Source of the DNA: Oryzias latipes
Lineage: Eukaryota; Chordata; Actinopteri; Beloniformes; Adrianichthyidae
Direction of reading: 5' to 3'
Length of the DNA: 64,000 bases
Assembly (NCBI RefSeq): GCF_002234675.1
Contig: NC_019871.2
Span: forward strand, 22,291,466 to 22,355,465
Part shown: piece by piece, positions 24,201 to 36,600 of the stretch
Numbering within the stretch: position 1 is the first letter of the stretch
How the letters are laid out: each line of letters opens with the position of its first letter
Program-made: the position numbers and the translations under genes
Notes under the pieces: model-generated
What the model saw: the letters and a program-made list of their open reading frames with translations, nothing else
Told to the model about the DNA's origin: nothing
Database searches by the model: none

Positions 24201-26820
24201 GTTTATAGGTCCGAATGTAAGACCTCTATATGGCTCTGTTACCAGAGTTCAGGTTCAGGGGAGGGGAGACTTTAAAACACATGTAGATGTGTGTGGATTA
24301 GCACAAGACTTCATGTTTTGACACATACCCATGTTTTTGACAACACTTGGTCAAGCTGGTTTAAAAAAAAATTTTTTTTTGAGTGTACCATTGTGGGATA
24401 CTTGAGCACATCGCTGATTAGCACAGATCTATGTCCAGGTTGATGTTCATAGTTGTGGGGGATGGGGGGGTTACAGGGCCAAATGACACATACTATAATC
24501 AAACATACAAATGGGTACCTTAGGGGCAGTGGCATGTGCAACTTACCCCATACCAGGAGGTCCGCCTCTACCGCCACGGTCATATCCTCCGCGGTCGTAG
24601 CCACCGCTGCGGTCATAACCACCACGTTCATAACCCCCGCGGCCTCGGCCTCTGAAGCCCCCTCCTTCTGAGCGGTCTCCTTGGTCCCGACCAAACCTCC
24701 CGCCTTGACCACCACCTTCACCTAAGAAGAAGCTAATTTAACAGCTGATCCGTGCCTAGATGACCAAATCATCTCTACTAAAGCTCAGAAAATTATACCA
24801 ATGAACTTGCGAACATACCCTCACTCCATCTTCCATAGCCAGCGGCTGCTTGGCCTTGGGTACCAGCATATGCAGTGCCACCCTGGCCTCCATAGGAGCC
24901 CTGCTGGCTGAAACTTTCCCCTGCCTGTCCTTGGGCACCAAAGGAACTCGGTTGTCCATATGAACTTGGCTGGCCATAAGACGCGGGTGCCTGCTGACCA
25001 TACGACGGCTTTTCTCCATACCTTAATAAAAAAAAATGCAAACATTTATCACAACACATTCTAAACAACTGAATAAGTCAGAGTAAAAATATTATTGGTT
25101 AGCCAAGATTTACGGATAAACGGTTTACATTTTTTGTAGCACCAAAAGACAAACATTTAATATGGTACTTTCCTCATTTAAAACAGCCGTCATAACAGTA
25201 TTGTTGCATCACAACAATGGCCGAAATCTGAAAGCAGTAAATATTATGGTAGCTCACCCAGATGACTCTTGTCCATAAGTTCCATAGCTCTGTTGCGGGG
25301 GTTGTTGACTGTAACCCTCTGTAGAAGTGAAAAGAAAAATGTTGATCATCTTCCAGAGTTTCAAAAGAATCTATGTAAATCGTGTGACTTTTTTCTGTTG
25401 CACTTAATGGAAGTGGGGGAAAGGGGTGGGGATATAAATCAATCTCCAATATGCAACCCTAAAACACCCCAAAATGAACATACCTGTGGCCTGTGGAGCA
25501 CCTTGCTGACCATAACCAGCATAAGTCTGTCCTCCAAAAGAGGCACCAGCATTTCCTTGGCTGTAGGCCTGTCACAAAAATATCAGTTAAAGCTGGTCGT
25601 ACACACACAACGTTTTACATGTTTGTTTTTTAAATAAAAAGCCTTACCTGTCCACTTGGCTGACTTCCATACGACCCTCCATAGCTGCAGATATACAGTA
25701 TTTCAATACTATCTATTCATTGCAATGGGTATTTAATAAGCTCAAGACTTATTTATAATTTGTCAATTAAAAAATATTAATTTTTTATAACTTCCAATTA
25801 ACACATTTATTTCAAGCAATTCTAAATAGGGGGAAAACGACATAATACAAAGACAATTCAAGTCTATTTATTCATAAAGTAATTAGAAAAAAATGCCATA
25901 TTTGCATAATTGTTTCAGAACAATATTTGTACTTATACCCTGTACACACACCATCACACTGACTTTCAAATAAATAAATATTAACCTGCTAAATATTACT
26001 TAATAGTAAAAACACTAGTCACTTCTAATCAACATTCCAAAACGCCTACAAATGTAAAAAGGATAACAATCTTATGCAACAACAATTTAACATAACTTTT
26101 CTACCGCGCTTTCCCTTTCAGAGTTACCTTTGTTGACCGCCGTACCCCGAATCTGGAAAGAAGAACATTTTCACCACCAAGTTAGGTGCAGGAATTTCAA
26201 CAAAAATAAGACTAACTTTATCGAACAATTTACTAAAAATAACGGAAACTTATGAACGGACATAAAATGCGCCAAATTGAAAAACAATGAGCACGCGCGC
26301 AGGCCTGCTGTAAAGCAGGCCTCAGAAAATGGCGGTTTATTCAGCGTCGGTACGGTCTAAACGCTGAAAACAAAACTTCTCATTTCTGCCTACCCCATCT
26401 AATGGTTCAGGATCAGCATACGTACACGTGAATATATACACTTGACACAAATATTTGAATATGATTCCGGTTTTGAAAAAAGGATATGAGGGAAAACACA
26501 AAGAGGCTGTTGGCTTCAACTTGAACGCAGCCCGATGACAGGCCTGCTCCTCAAAATGTTCTTCCGCGCTACAGTTTAAAAATAATTTTGCGCAGAAAGA
26601 AGCTCAAACCACGAAACAGATAAAACATGTTAACAAAGATGATTTTGTGTCCGTTTTCGGTGGAAAACAACGTTGAATTTCGTTAAATAGACGACACCAC
26701 TACAGGCCTCACTGTGTTAGCGTTACGCCGCAATTCATTTCGACCTACTTTTAGTTCAGGGTCCAGGCGGCTGAAAATGGGGCGTTAAAAAGGGAAACAT
26801 ATTTACTTACCGGTCGCCAT
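18228..26820 (-). CDS. taf15: taf15, FET-family RNA-binding protein (446 aa, 16 coding exons)
   Basis: Nuclear RNA/DNA-binding protein of the FUS/EWSR1/TAF15 family, linked to TFIID and Pol II. Exons in transcript order: 26811-26820, 26128-26152, 25648-25684, 25484-25568, 25258-25318, 24819-25021, 24547-24721, 22613-22647, 22046-22078, 21853-21962, 21613-21742, 20755-20844, 20598-20670, 20416-20504, 18719-18863, 18228-18267; sum 1341 nt. Domains: Q/G/S/Y-rich prion-like region (1-140), RGG segment (141-210), RRM (about 227-312) with NTIFVQGLG and [14 protein letters not shown], RanBP2-type zinc finger (about 349-373, DWPCPNSSC and CNKC), short C-terminal RGG, and PY-NLS ending RRERPY. TAF15 rather than FUS is chosen from [13 protein letters not shown] before the RRM, NMNFARR in the zinc finger, KMGGR near the end, and the mmp28 neighbour. 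It is shorter than human TAF15 because the long DRGGYGG repeat tail is absent. Confidence 0.93.
19655..20047 (+). pseudogene. Tc1/mariner transposase relic in taf15 intron 14
   Basis: Reads [21 protein letters not shown] then RRVWRRW before breaking up. The WSDET block holds one catalytic Asp of the DDE triad. It is followed by Tc1-type 3' sequence (AAATACTTATTTTCCACC, CTCATAGTTGAGGTATACCT, GGTGGCTGACTAAATACTTT). Only the C-terminal part remains. Confidence 0.75.
21235..21475 (+). mobile_element. Degraded tRNA-derived SINE in taf15 intron 10
   Basis: tRNA-like head GGGATAACTCAGTTAGCTAG (A-box-like) and CCTGGGTTCCCAGG (drifted B-box), then a body ending TTGCTGTGGTGAGCCCTAAC, similar in plan to other fish SINEs. 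Confidence 0.5.
22648..24546. other. taf15: Long taf15 intron before the RRM-proximal small exons
   Basis: 1.9 kb intron between exons 24547-24721 and 22613-22647. No repeat is recognised and AT-rich unique sequence dominates. FET genes are known to use retained introns and exon skipping near this position for autoregulation; whether this intron does so cannot be told here. Confidence 0.4.
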
Positions 26821-27010
26821 TGTACACTCCTCTGTTTAACTCGTTATAAAATAAAGGAGGTCTATATCTGTGACTGAATAATTAAAATAGCTTCTGGAAA
26901 GCGCCGCGGACAACACGCTGCTGCTCTGCGGCTAACAGCTTACCGGACCACCCTCCAAATTCTTCTTCGACCTACAAGCTGCTATACGGTCACGATTTAA
27001 AGCACAGCCG
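26821..27010 (-). promoter_or_regulatory. taf15: taf15 5' UTR / core promoter
   Basis: Sequence immediately upstream of the taf15 start codon, with several CpGs near 26890-26960. The start codon exon carries only 10 coding bases and its donor reads GTAAGT. A YY1-like AAAATGGCGG at 26327-26336 lies in intron 1. The exact start site cannot be fixed from sequence. Confidence 0.5.
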
Positions 27011-29488
27011 CCCCACTAGCCGCCACCTAGTGTTTGTTTGATTAATTACATCCCTGAATACTCTTCAATGAAAAGTGTTAAAAATAAAAAATTCAACTTG
27101 TCAAAATTTCTGTTGAATTTGTTAGAACTTTTCATGTCATCATGAGCTGGATGACTGAGAGTCTACACCTATTTGAATACTCTAGAATTCAAGTTCTGTA
27201 TAACTGAAAAAAAATAATTACACAAAGGCATTCCTTTGTGTTCAAATAACCATAACTTTGACCATACCTAAAAGCTTTCACCCCTCTTTGGTTTTTGGAG
27301 ATTTGAAATATTGTATGAGAAAAAAAAAACAGAAACAACAAAGGGAATGGTAATAAAAATAGTGATGCAATTGCTAAATAAAACTACCAGATATAAATCA
27401 GTTATTTGAAAAATCTTTATAAACTGCCTAATTTGCAAACATATTCCCTATTTGTTTACAAAACTATATCTAAAATTTAAGCCAAATTTTCATTTTATCT
27501 TGTGATTGTTTCTAAATTTTAAATTCATGCACCTTTAAAACGTTTTAGAATTGTCAGATTTAAGGTGCTTTAGTGTTTTTGCAGAATTTTAAAGGGTTCT
27601 TTAGCTCAACATGTGGTTTATCTGAAGACAGACTGAAGGTAAGGCATGCAAACGTAGTTTGCTGGTTTTCTTCATCCCTTTACCTGTGGAGTTAGTGGTT
27701 GGATGTCTTTGTGAGAGCTGCCTTTAAACACGAGGACACCGTTTTGTGACCTTACCCGAGACCCTATGTTTGAGTTTACCTGCTAGTGTTTATTTATCAT
27801 TTTATGAAGTGTCTCATGTGACTGTCATGGATGATGATTCCTTTCATTTTTGTTATGGCCCACTGCAGTCAAGGACTGCAAAGACTATAACGGTTTTGCA
27901 ATAATTGAATAAAAGTCAAAGAGGTAAAAAATGCGTCACACAGAAGTCTCTGCGAAAAACCAGTGTGCATCTATGCTCACTAGATTGGCAAATATAGACC
28001 ACAATGCATTTTGTTTAACCTATTTTTCAAAGAAAATGTATTTAAATGTGTTTTTTAATAAAATTCTAGCGTTTCAGCATTAGTCTCGCCCTGGTTTTAA
28101 ACTCCTTTATTGGTTTTACGCTTTTCGTTCATTTTCTTTTTCTTTTTACAATTTTTTAATGCATTTTTTATGCTTTTTATTTTTCTGTTTATATCTCTAC
28201 GATGCTAAATTTAATTTAATGCTTTTATTCTGCTCTCCATGTGTACAGCACTTTGGGTCTCATTGGCTGGAAGATGCTTTATAAATAAATAACTGAAAAG
28301 AATGAAATTAAAATGTCAACGTTTTTATCTTTAGATTACAGAAGAAAAAATAAAGTAGTGAGGATTGTGTCCGAATCGCTTTCAAAATCCAGGGCACTAC
28401 ACAGTAGTTAGGGATTAGGGTGGGAATTCGGACACAGCCTCAGCGATTATCACGCTTTCCTCTCAATATGGGAAAATAAAATAAAAATTCGAGCCATTTT
28501 CACGAATTTTCATGCACATGCCGCTAGCTGAAGTCTTCAACCACCTCTGTAGTTTTGTCGACCTTTGACCTCAGGAAGAGGCCGCCATCCTGAATTAAAA
28601 AAAAGAAGCACTTCTAATATCAGATAGAAATGAAAACTTGTCCTAGGAATTTTCATCAATCATTTAATTTAACACCTCCAATACTCTACCCATCATTAAA
28701 AAGCAGTTATGGAAGAAAGGTTACAATTATAAGCTGTAGATTTTAAACAGCGTGCGTGAGGCGAGCTCACAAAAGTGGCGTTCTCCTATTACACATTTTC
28801 TAACAGAATAATATGAAAATTGAATGTATGCATCCATGGCTAGAACTGAACACATTAATATATGTCGTATATTGGATACAAACATAATAGGAATGTGGAC
28901 GTGGTTAGCAATAAAAACGTGTTACTAAGAAAATGCAAAAGTTTACTTTTGCTGATTCATCTAAAACCGACACCGATTTGTTCGTTATTCCCAGATGACC
29001 AAAACATAAAATGGTTGCTATGGAGAAAAAAAAGGATTTTCTATCAACTTATGTTGTAGCTCAAGTTACCAGTGGTAGAATCTTTATGTGTTTTTCTGAG
29101 TCAGTTGATGATGCTGATCTCTCACGAGGAGCTCATGCAGCGCATACAACGCTGCTTGCGGCTTTATTTATTTTTTATGATTTCCTTTGCAACGATAGAG
29201 TAATTTTACTTTTTTGGGGAAAAGGTAACCTAAAAGTAATCCAGGACTCATGCGTTTCAATTTTGAAAGATGATTTTCGAACAAACAACCTGTAATTTAT
29301 GTCAGTTCTGAAGTATTTTGCATAACACTAATGTTTCCACATCTGCATATTCTTCTCCTGACCAATTAATGAACCAAAGTCACATTTCTTGCCAATGACA
29401 AAAACATTCCACCTAAAAATATTTGAGTGAGAATATAAAAAAATGAAAACAAAGTGACACAAGACAGGAAAGAGTGTCTCAGAAGAAA
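27011..29488. other. Intergenic region between taf15 (5') and por (3')
   Basis: About 2.5 kb of AT-rich DNA with no gene I can support. It holds a LINE2/SINE-like tail at about 28235-28290 (AGCACTTTGGGT then a TTTATAAATAAAT run), a copy of an unclassified dispersed repeat at about 28490-29040, and simple A/T runs. Short open frames here have no recognisable protein. Confidence 0.6.
28490..29040 (+). repeat. Dispersed repeat family X, copy 3
   Basis: Shares long stretches with 8740-9170 and 9570-10130: CACATGCCGCTAGCT, then GAGGCCGCCATC, GTCCTAGG, a GCGAGCT..AAAAGTGGCGTTCT block, ACAGAATA.TATGAAAATTGAATG and GTGGTTAGCA, in the same order. No terminal repeats or coding sequence were recognised. 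Confidence 0.6.
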
Positions 29489-30620
29489 TTTAATTTTCTA
29501 TGAAAATGTAAGCACGGAAGAGGAAAAAAAATGTTAGAAAGACAGAGAGAGAACCGTCATGGCTTTGATGCTAACTTCATACACAGGACAGTATAAAAAA
29601 AAGGCACCGGCTTCTCTTTAAACTCCAGACTGAGCCGATTAAGTGAAGATCTCGTCAGAATGGGGAGGAGCCAAGGTTAACAAATGACAGGAAATGGTGG
29701 GCGTCTCTTTCTACATGTGGTACAAAGACGCTTAACCTCTTTACTCGCCTGCGGTCACATACAGAACATTTAGTCACACCTGGATGGAAGTCCAGCTCGT
29801 CACATGTGGACAATCATTCCAGGTTTGGTTGTTAAAAACAGGCCACTTGTGGGAAAGACACACACACATATATCTATCTATATATCTATAGATATACAGA
29901 TATCTATAGATATCTATATCTATATATATATATATATATATATTCTCGTGTTTTTATATTTTATTTAAATGAATACTGGGTCTGCCTTGTTTACAGTCCG
30001 CCTCTAAAGTTATTGTGATGAGTTAGAACAGAACGGAGGCTATACATTAAAGACAAACTCCCATGTCAAAGTATAAAGGTAAACATAATTGTACCTATGA
30101 CGCTGTTTGTTACAAACATTTTCCTCACAAAAAGGTTTAAAATATTTTACATATTTAAAGTGCTTTTATGAGCACTGAGAGATCGGCTAAAAGAGAAGAT
30201 TTTGAATCAGCACCCTTCCACAGTTCTGTTCTAGACCTAACAGGAACACACTCAACACCGTCCCGCCTGGAGGCATCACTTCTGCAGGCGTCGCGAGAGG
30301 CGGGATTTCTTAAGACATAGCGGCCCCTGGATTCCTACTTCATACATCCAGGTTTCGAAAAATGGACTTCTAATGATTGTTTTTGTTAGAGTTTCCTAAA
30401 GTGGAAAACCGTTTGCTGGCCTTAAACATGGAGGTCCAGAAGTAAGTAAGGGTTTGACTCCTCCTCTACCTCCAAGTCCTCTCTAGACAGGGGTGACTAT
30501 GAGGAAGAGTTGATATGTTTTTGTTTTAATATTCAATCCCGAATATGACAATTTGTAAAAACAGAAACCTTTTTAAACAACCACATTAGCGGTAAAGAGT
30601 GATGCTGGTTCGAAAACTCT
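29489..30620 (-). other. por: por 3' UTR (probable)
   Basis: Downstream of the por stop codon. Candidate poly(A) signals on the minus strand are AATAAA at 29960-29965 and ATTAAA at 29489-29494; which is used is not decidable here. The stretch contains a (TATC)n/(TA)n microsatellite. Confidence 0.5.
29868..29942. repeat. Microsatellite, ATCT/ATAG and (TA)n
   Basis: Imperfect tetranucleotide TATC/GATA units running into a pure (TA) run, within the probable por 3' UTR. Confidence 0.9.
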
Positions 30621-33600
30621 TTAACTCCACACGTCCTGCGAGTAGCGTCCCTTGGTCATCAGTTTCTTGATATAGTCTGTGGCCTGGGTGCGTGTCATGC
30701 CTTCCAACTCCTCTGCAATCTCATATAAAGCCGTCTGTACATCTTTAGCCATGTTTCTTGCATCCCTGAGCAAGAAAACAAAAAACAAGCAGGTGAGAGG
30801 TCAACTTCAAACACTGCATCCCAGCAGGGGGCACCAAATCACAAACATCCAATTCCTTGATCAGAAATTTCTCAAAGTCTAGCTCCGATCATCTTTTGAT
30901 TCGTTATAAAAACGTTCCCAGTGGTCTTAATTATGATTATGCGGTTTTCAGCAAAAAAAACTGTGTTGTTTTCAAGGACATAGTTTCTGCAGAGCAGCAG
31001 TTCTCACATACACACACCACTACACACCAACAAATACAACGCACACAGCCATTTACAGGGTTCTAAGTATATTCATACATAAAGGACTTCTCTCACACGG
31101 CGCACCAACTTAAATTAACTGAGCTTAAATTTTTTTAGTCTATCAGAAAGTCGCCACCAGCACACTTTAAACACACGATTTTATCAGAATAGGTTTTAAA
31201 CCCTTCAACACCAGAGCTTTAGTGATGACTTTTTTTGGACTACCAGGAATCTTTGAGTGTTTACTCTACGCAACAACAACAATCCAATGGATGCAGATGC
31301 AGAGAGAAGCGGCTTTGCACTGATGTGCAACACTTGTGTTTTTTTTCTCCACATCAGAATCCGGTGAATTTAGGGTAACTACGTGAACGGTTAAAGAGTT
31401 ATTGTAGTTCAAAGAGCGTGTGCTATTCAGGTGTCGACGGCGACAACTCCATTGTTAAAAGGTTAAAGTAAACTGGAGTTTCGGCGTATTTGGGAGCCTC
31501 TTGAAGAGCAGAACCTTCCGTTGTTTCTCAGAACGAGCAGGTGAAATGCCGTTACCCGCAGACGTAGAGATGAGCGTTGTCCGTGTGAATCAGTTTCCAA
31601 ACGTGTTCCTTATTTTTCTTCAGGAGATGCTGCACGTACACCTTGTTTTGGAAGACAGAAAAACAACTTAGTTGAGTTTATAAGACATCCATGTTTATGG
31701 ATACACAGCAAGGAAATACTACATCTATTTTAAATCTGCTTTGTAATCGTAGTTTATTAAAATAAACTAGTTAATAACACGGTGAAACGGAACATTTTAT
31801 GGCACTGAAAGTTAAACTAGCAAAGTTATGAAACAAGTGCTTGAAGATGTCCAACCAGGCAGCGGAGCCCCCTTGACCCAGTTCATGAAGGCTTCACCTC
31901 AGACACACCTGGAGCAGACAGGTGCAGCCTCACCTTGTGATCCTGGTCTCTGGAGAAGGCAACGTTCAGCTGAGTTAAAACGCCGCTCTTTTCCGCGTCC
32001 TCCAGCTCCTCCTGGTAAATGTAGTCCTCGTTCTTGTGTCTGCAGCCGAAATACAACACCGTCTCCCCGACCTCTTTACCTGTGTGTGTGGGGGAGGAGC
32101 CACAACAAGAAACAAACAAGCGTGGGTTAAGGAGGGAGCCTTCTCCACACACACGGTTCAGACACAAGCAAAGGGGGAGGAAATGGTGAGGGCATCATCA
32201 CCCCGATGAGCAGAAAATGTCTTTAAACCCGTTTGGTGAAAAAGCAGCGTTTGTGTCAGACTAAAATTAACCTAAAAGGGAAATTAAACTTTAACCTAAC
32301 AAAAACAAATGATTAATCATAACTAATAAGGCAAATCAAGCTAATATACGTCTGTCACCACAGTCTATTGGAGCTATCATTTGCCTACAAATGCAACCTG
32401 AAGTTAGCAGTTCTTTCAGTTTTTAAAAACAAAATCCTGTTCCAGAGTCTCTGCATCCTCCTCCCGTCAGCTCAGAACTCCCCCCACAGATGTTTACTCT
32501 TTATATACAGATGTTTACTCCCCCCCCAAAGAGCACCTTGCTCTTTGAGCCAGCCTCTCTCCTGGATGAAGCCCATGAACGGAGCGATTCCTGTCCCCGG
32601 GCCGATCATGATGACGGGGTTCGTGGCTTTGAAAGGCAGGCGGAACTGGGACTTGCGGATGAACATGGGAACAGTCGATTTGTGACCGTTAACCAGTTTG
32701 TTCTTCAGCCAGTTTGTCGCCACTCCTTTGTTGACCCGCCCCGTCTTGGTGGAGTACTCCACCACCACGGCACAGATGTGGATGCTATTGGGGTGAACCT
32801 GCAGAGGAGACAAGTTAATAACAAGCTACACACTAAAAAACAAAAGTTAAAACACGGACGCTCGCAGTTCCTACTTTAGAAGAGGAAGCTATGGAATAGT
32901 AGCGAGCCTGGAGGCGAGGCAGCAGCTCACACAGATGATCAACCGGAGGCTTTAAAGAAGGCATGTCCTCCAGGATGGCCAGGATGTTCCTGCAGGAGTC
33001 CAACACCCACGTCTGGTAAAGAGCCTGCAGGCAGACAGAAGAGCAAATGTTTGCAAAATTAGCTATTGTAGCATCTAGGAATCAGAAGGAGAGTGCTGTA
33101 TTTTGGGCAAACGTCTGAATTACCTTGCCCTCGGGGGAGGAAGAGGCCATCTTGCGCATATTTTCCTGGTCTTTGGGCTCGGAGGCGTACTGTGCCAGTT
33201 CGTAGAGGACGTTGGTGCGGGGAGGGTTCATGATGTCCAGGTAGTGTGTGAGGGCAGTACGGTAGGTGGTGGGACAGGGAAAAGGATGCTTTTTGTTGGA
33301 CTCCTCTGCAAAACAAAGCAAAAAAATCTACTGAACATCTTAAACAGGATTTTTACTTTATAGCATTTTAAAGTCAGAATAAAACTAGAAATGAAAAAGA
33401 AGTGAAATGTATCAAAAACATGATTGTTTTAATAAATAAAATAACAGAAGTACATTGTCTATCATTAAAAAAACAAAAACAGCAGATGTGAGTCAATAAT
33501 CTTTATATTATCATAATGTAATAACAATATCTGTTGTGCCAGAACTGGAGGCAGTTTATGGAAGAAGAGCTGACTGTGCAGGTTTGGATATCAAGGCCTT

Positions 33601-36600
33601 TACAACGAGTGCTGCAGGTCAAGGTGCTTTGTGCTGTGGCCTCCATACCATCAAGGTTGTTCAGGGAGATAACCACATCAAGGTCCACACCAAGGATCTC
33701 TCCCAGTCTGTTCACCAGTGCAGAGTCATTTGTGGGGAAGACAGCAACATGGTCTCCTGACTCGTACCTGAAATAAGGGAAAAGGACGACTTTAGACTCT
33801 GATTGTGAGATGTTCCTCTAGAGCTGCTTCACGTCTTTCACACAAGGCTCACCTGAGCTTGGAGCCTGTGATGTCTAGCTCCAGGTGCATAAGATGCCGA
33901 TCCCCTGCTTTGTTGAGTCTGCGGTTGACGGTGACGGGAGCCAAGAAGGGGTTTTTAGCATCAAAAGGCCTGCAGGCAGAGAAACACGGAAATATTCATT
34001 CATGCTGCAGAAACTCATAAAGATCACAAAGACATTTCTCAGGCATAAAAAATGTTGATTTTCATGACTGAAGTATTGCTGATGTGTTTTCTGTGACACC
34101 TTTCAACAAGTCAACACAATCTGCAAAATTCAGGTCTTTCTGTCCACCAGGGGACAGACCGTTTCACCTCAGCCAGGTGACTTTTGGTCAACTTTAAAGT
34201 TGATAGTACATATGTAAGTCTAAAGACGAAGAATGACTGGGCAGAGAGCCCCTTGTATAAACATCTGCAACCACACTTACGGCTTTTGGACCTCAAAACT
34301 CTTCAGGCGGCCGATTTCTCCGGTGAACACTTTGTTCATGTTGACGTCGTTGTGGAGCTTCAGCTCATACTGCCGGATACTGAGGGGGGAAACGGATGTT
34401 TAAGAGATACGGCGAGCAAAACAGCTGACCAGAACATTCAGAAACACAACTTTAGGTATCAAAGAGGAGGTTAATCCACCAGGTACAACACAAGAGAGAA
34501 CCTCAGATTATTCTCAATCGTACCTGAGTTCATCTGCTGAAGCCTCCACCCCAAAGTGCTCGCAGACGGCCGGCCAGAACTGCTCTCTCCACGAAACAAA
34601 GTCCTCCTCCAGGCTAAAAAACAAGATTACTATTTTAAAAAGAACTGACAACTAATGCACTGACACATTCTTGATTTGTTGAAATACAAAATTCAATTGA
34701 AATTTGATTTTTTTTTTAAATATCCTTTCTGAAGCCATCTTTACTTGGTTATTAAAATGTTTTAGTATAAAAGGTTTTTGCTGAAAATCAAAATATTCTG
34801 ACATATAATAAAAAAAAAAAAAAAAATTTCTTCAAAATAAACCAAGACTTTAAAAGAAAACCAATCTATGAATTATTGCCAAGTTCCATGACCGGGGTTT
34901 GGGCCGCCGAGGCACCCGCCCTCGCCTGCCACCCAAACCACATTGCACCGGCCTCTTTTGAGGTCTCCAACGGGTGGTGGGCCTACTCAGATCCAGGAAC
35001 AACAGTGCGGTTTCCGTCCTGGTCGTGGAACAGTGGACCAGCTCTACACCCTCTTTAGGGTGCTGGAGGGATTGTGGGAGTTTGCTCATCCAGTCCATAT
35101 GTGTTTTGTGGATTTGAAGAAGGCGTTCGACCGCGTCCCCCGTGGTATCCTGTGGAGGGTGCTATAGGAGTATGGGGTCTGGGGAGCCTTACTGAGGGCT
35201 GCCCGGTCTCTGTATGACCAGAGTAGGAGTTTGGTTCGCATAGCTGGCAGTAAGTCAGACCTGTTCCCGGTGGACGTTGGACTCCGGCAGGGCTGCCCTT
35301 CATCACCGGTTCTGTTCATTGTTATTATGGACAGAATTTCTAGGTGTAGCCAGGGGCCGGAGGGGGTCTGGTTTGGGGACCACAGGGTTTCATCTCTGCT
35401 CTTTGCAGATGATGGTGTCCTTTTGGCTTCGTCGGGCCGGGACCTCCAGCGTGCATTGGGGAAGTTTGTGGCCGAGAGTGCAGCGGCTGGGATGAGCAAC
35501 GCTAAATCTGAGGCCATGCTTCTCGACCGAAGAAAGGTAGTTTGCTATCTCTCGGTGGGTGGAGTGTCCCTGCCCCAGGTGGAGGAGTTTAAACATGTTG
35601 GGGTCTTGTTCACGAGTGAGGGGAGACCGGAGCGTGAAAGTGACAGGTGGATCGAAGCGGCGGCCGTAGTTTTGCGGTCGCTGTATCGGTCCGTTGTGGT
35701 GAAGAGAGAGCTGAGCCGAAAACCAAAGCTCTCAATGCAACGGTCGATCTTCGTTCCAATACTTACCTATGGCTCTGCGCTCTGGGTCATGACCGAAAGA
35801 ACGAGGTTCGAATACAAGTACAATACAGAACCGCTTCTCCTCCACATCGAAAGTCTGGATGCCTCCTGGACGCCTCCCTGGGGAGGTGTTCCGGGCATGT
35901 CCCACTGGGTGGAGGCCCCAGGGAAGACCTAGGACACGCTGGAGAGACTACGCCTGTCGGCTGGCCTGGTAACGCCTCGGAGTCCCCAGGAGGAGCTGGA
36001 GGAAGTGGCCAGGGCGAGGGAAGTCTGGGCATCTCTGCTTAGACTGTTGACCCCGCGACCTGGTTCCGGATAAGCGGAGGAAGATGGATGGATGGATGGA
36101 TGGAATTATTGCCTTATGCAGCTCTTGTTCGGCTTCGCCATGTTTTTCCCAAACTCGCAAATCAATCTCCTCAATACTAAATACTAAACTCATCCATAAA
36201 GAAATTAAATAGAGAAAATCTGTAAATGAGCATTATTATGGATTTGTTCCAGTAATTTAAGTGCCAGTTTTACTAAAAACCTACTGAAAAACATTTACTG
36301 GTACACAAATTAAAATAGTGGCAAAAAACAGAGAAATGAATCATTTTTGTACTGCTTTTCATTCTTCAGGTGGCCATAATAAATGCTTTTATTTTTCCAC
36401 TTTAAAGAACAGCATCATCTTTTCTTTAGTGGTCCATCAACAAATGAGGTTCACGACATGTGTGACATTTTGTGAGGATCTACAATAGTCTTAGTTAGCA
36501 GGTGACTCACTTGCTGTCGTCGTCTCCCAAACCGAGATCAAAGATGCGTTTGGCTCCAAGCTCCTCCAGCCTTTTGTCCACGTATTTCCCCATCGCGTTG

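Noticed and set aside
18228..26820. Calling this gene fus
   Set aside because: The C-terminal RRERPY and N-terminus are FUS-like, but the pre-RRM, zinc-finger and KMGGR motifs plus mmp28 adjacency favour taf15.
29868..29942. CRISPR-like or regulatory array
   Set aside because: Simple microsatellite without spacers.
35086..35517. 143-codon minus-strand open frame
   Set aside because: Antisense shadow of the LINE reverse transcriptase on the plus strand.
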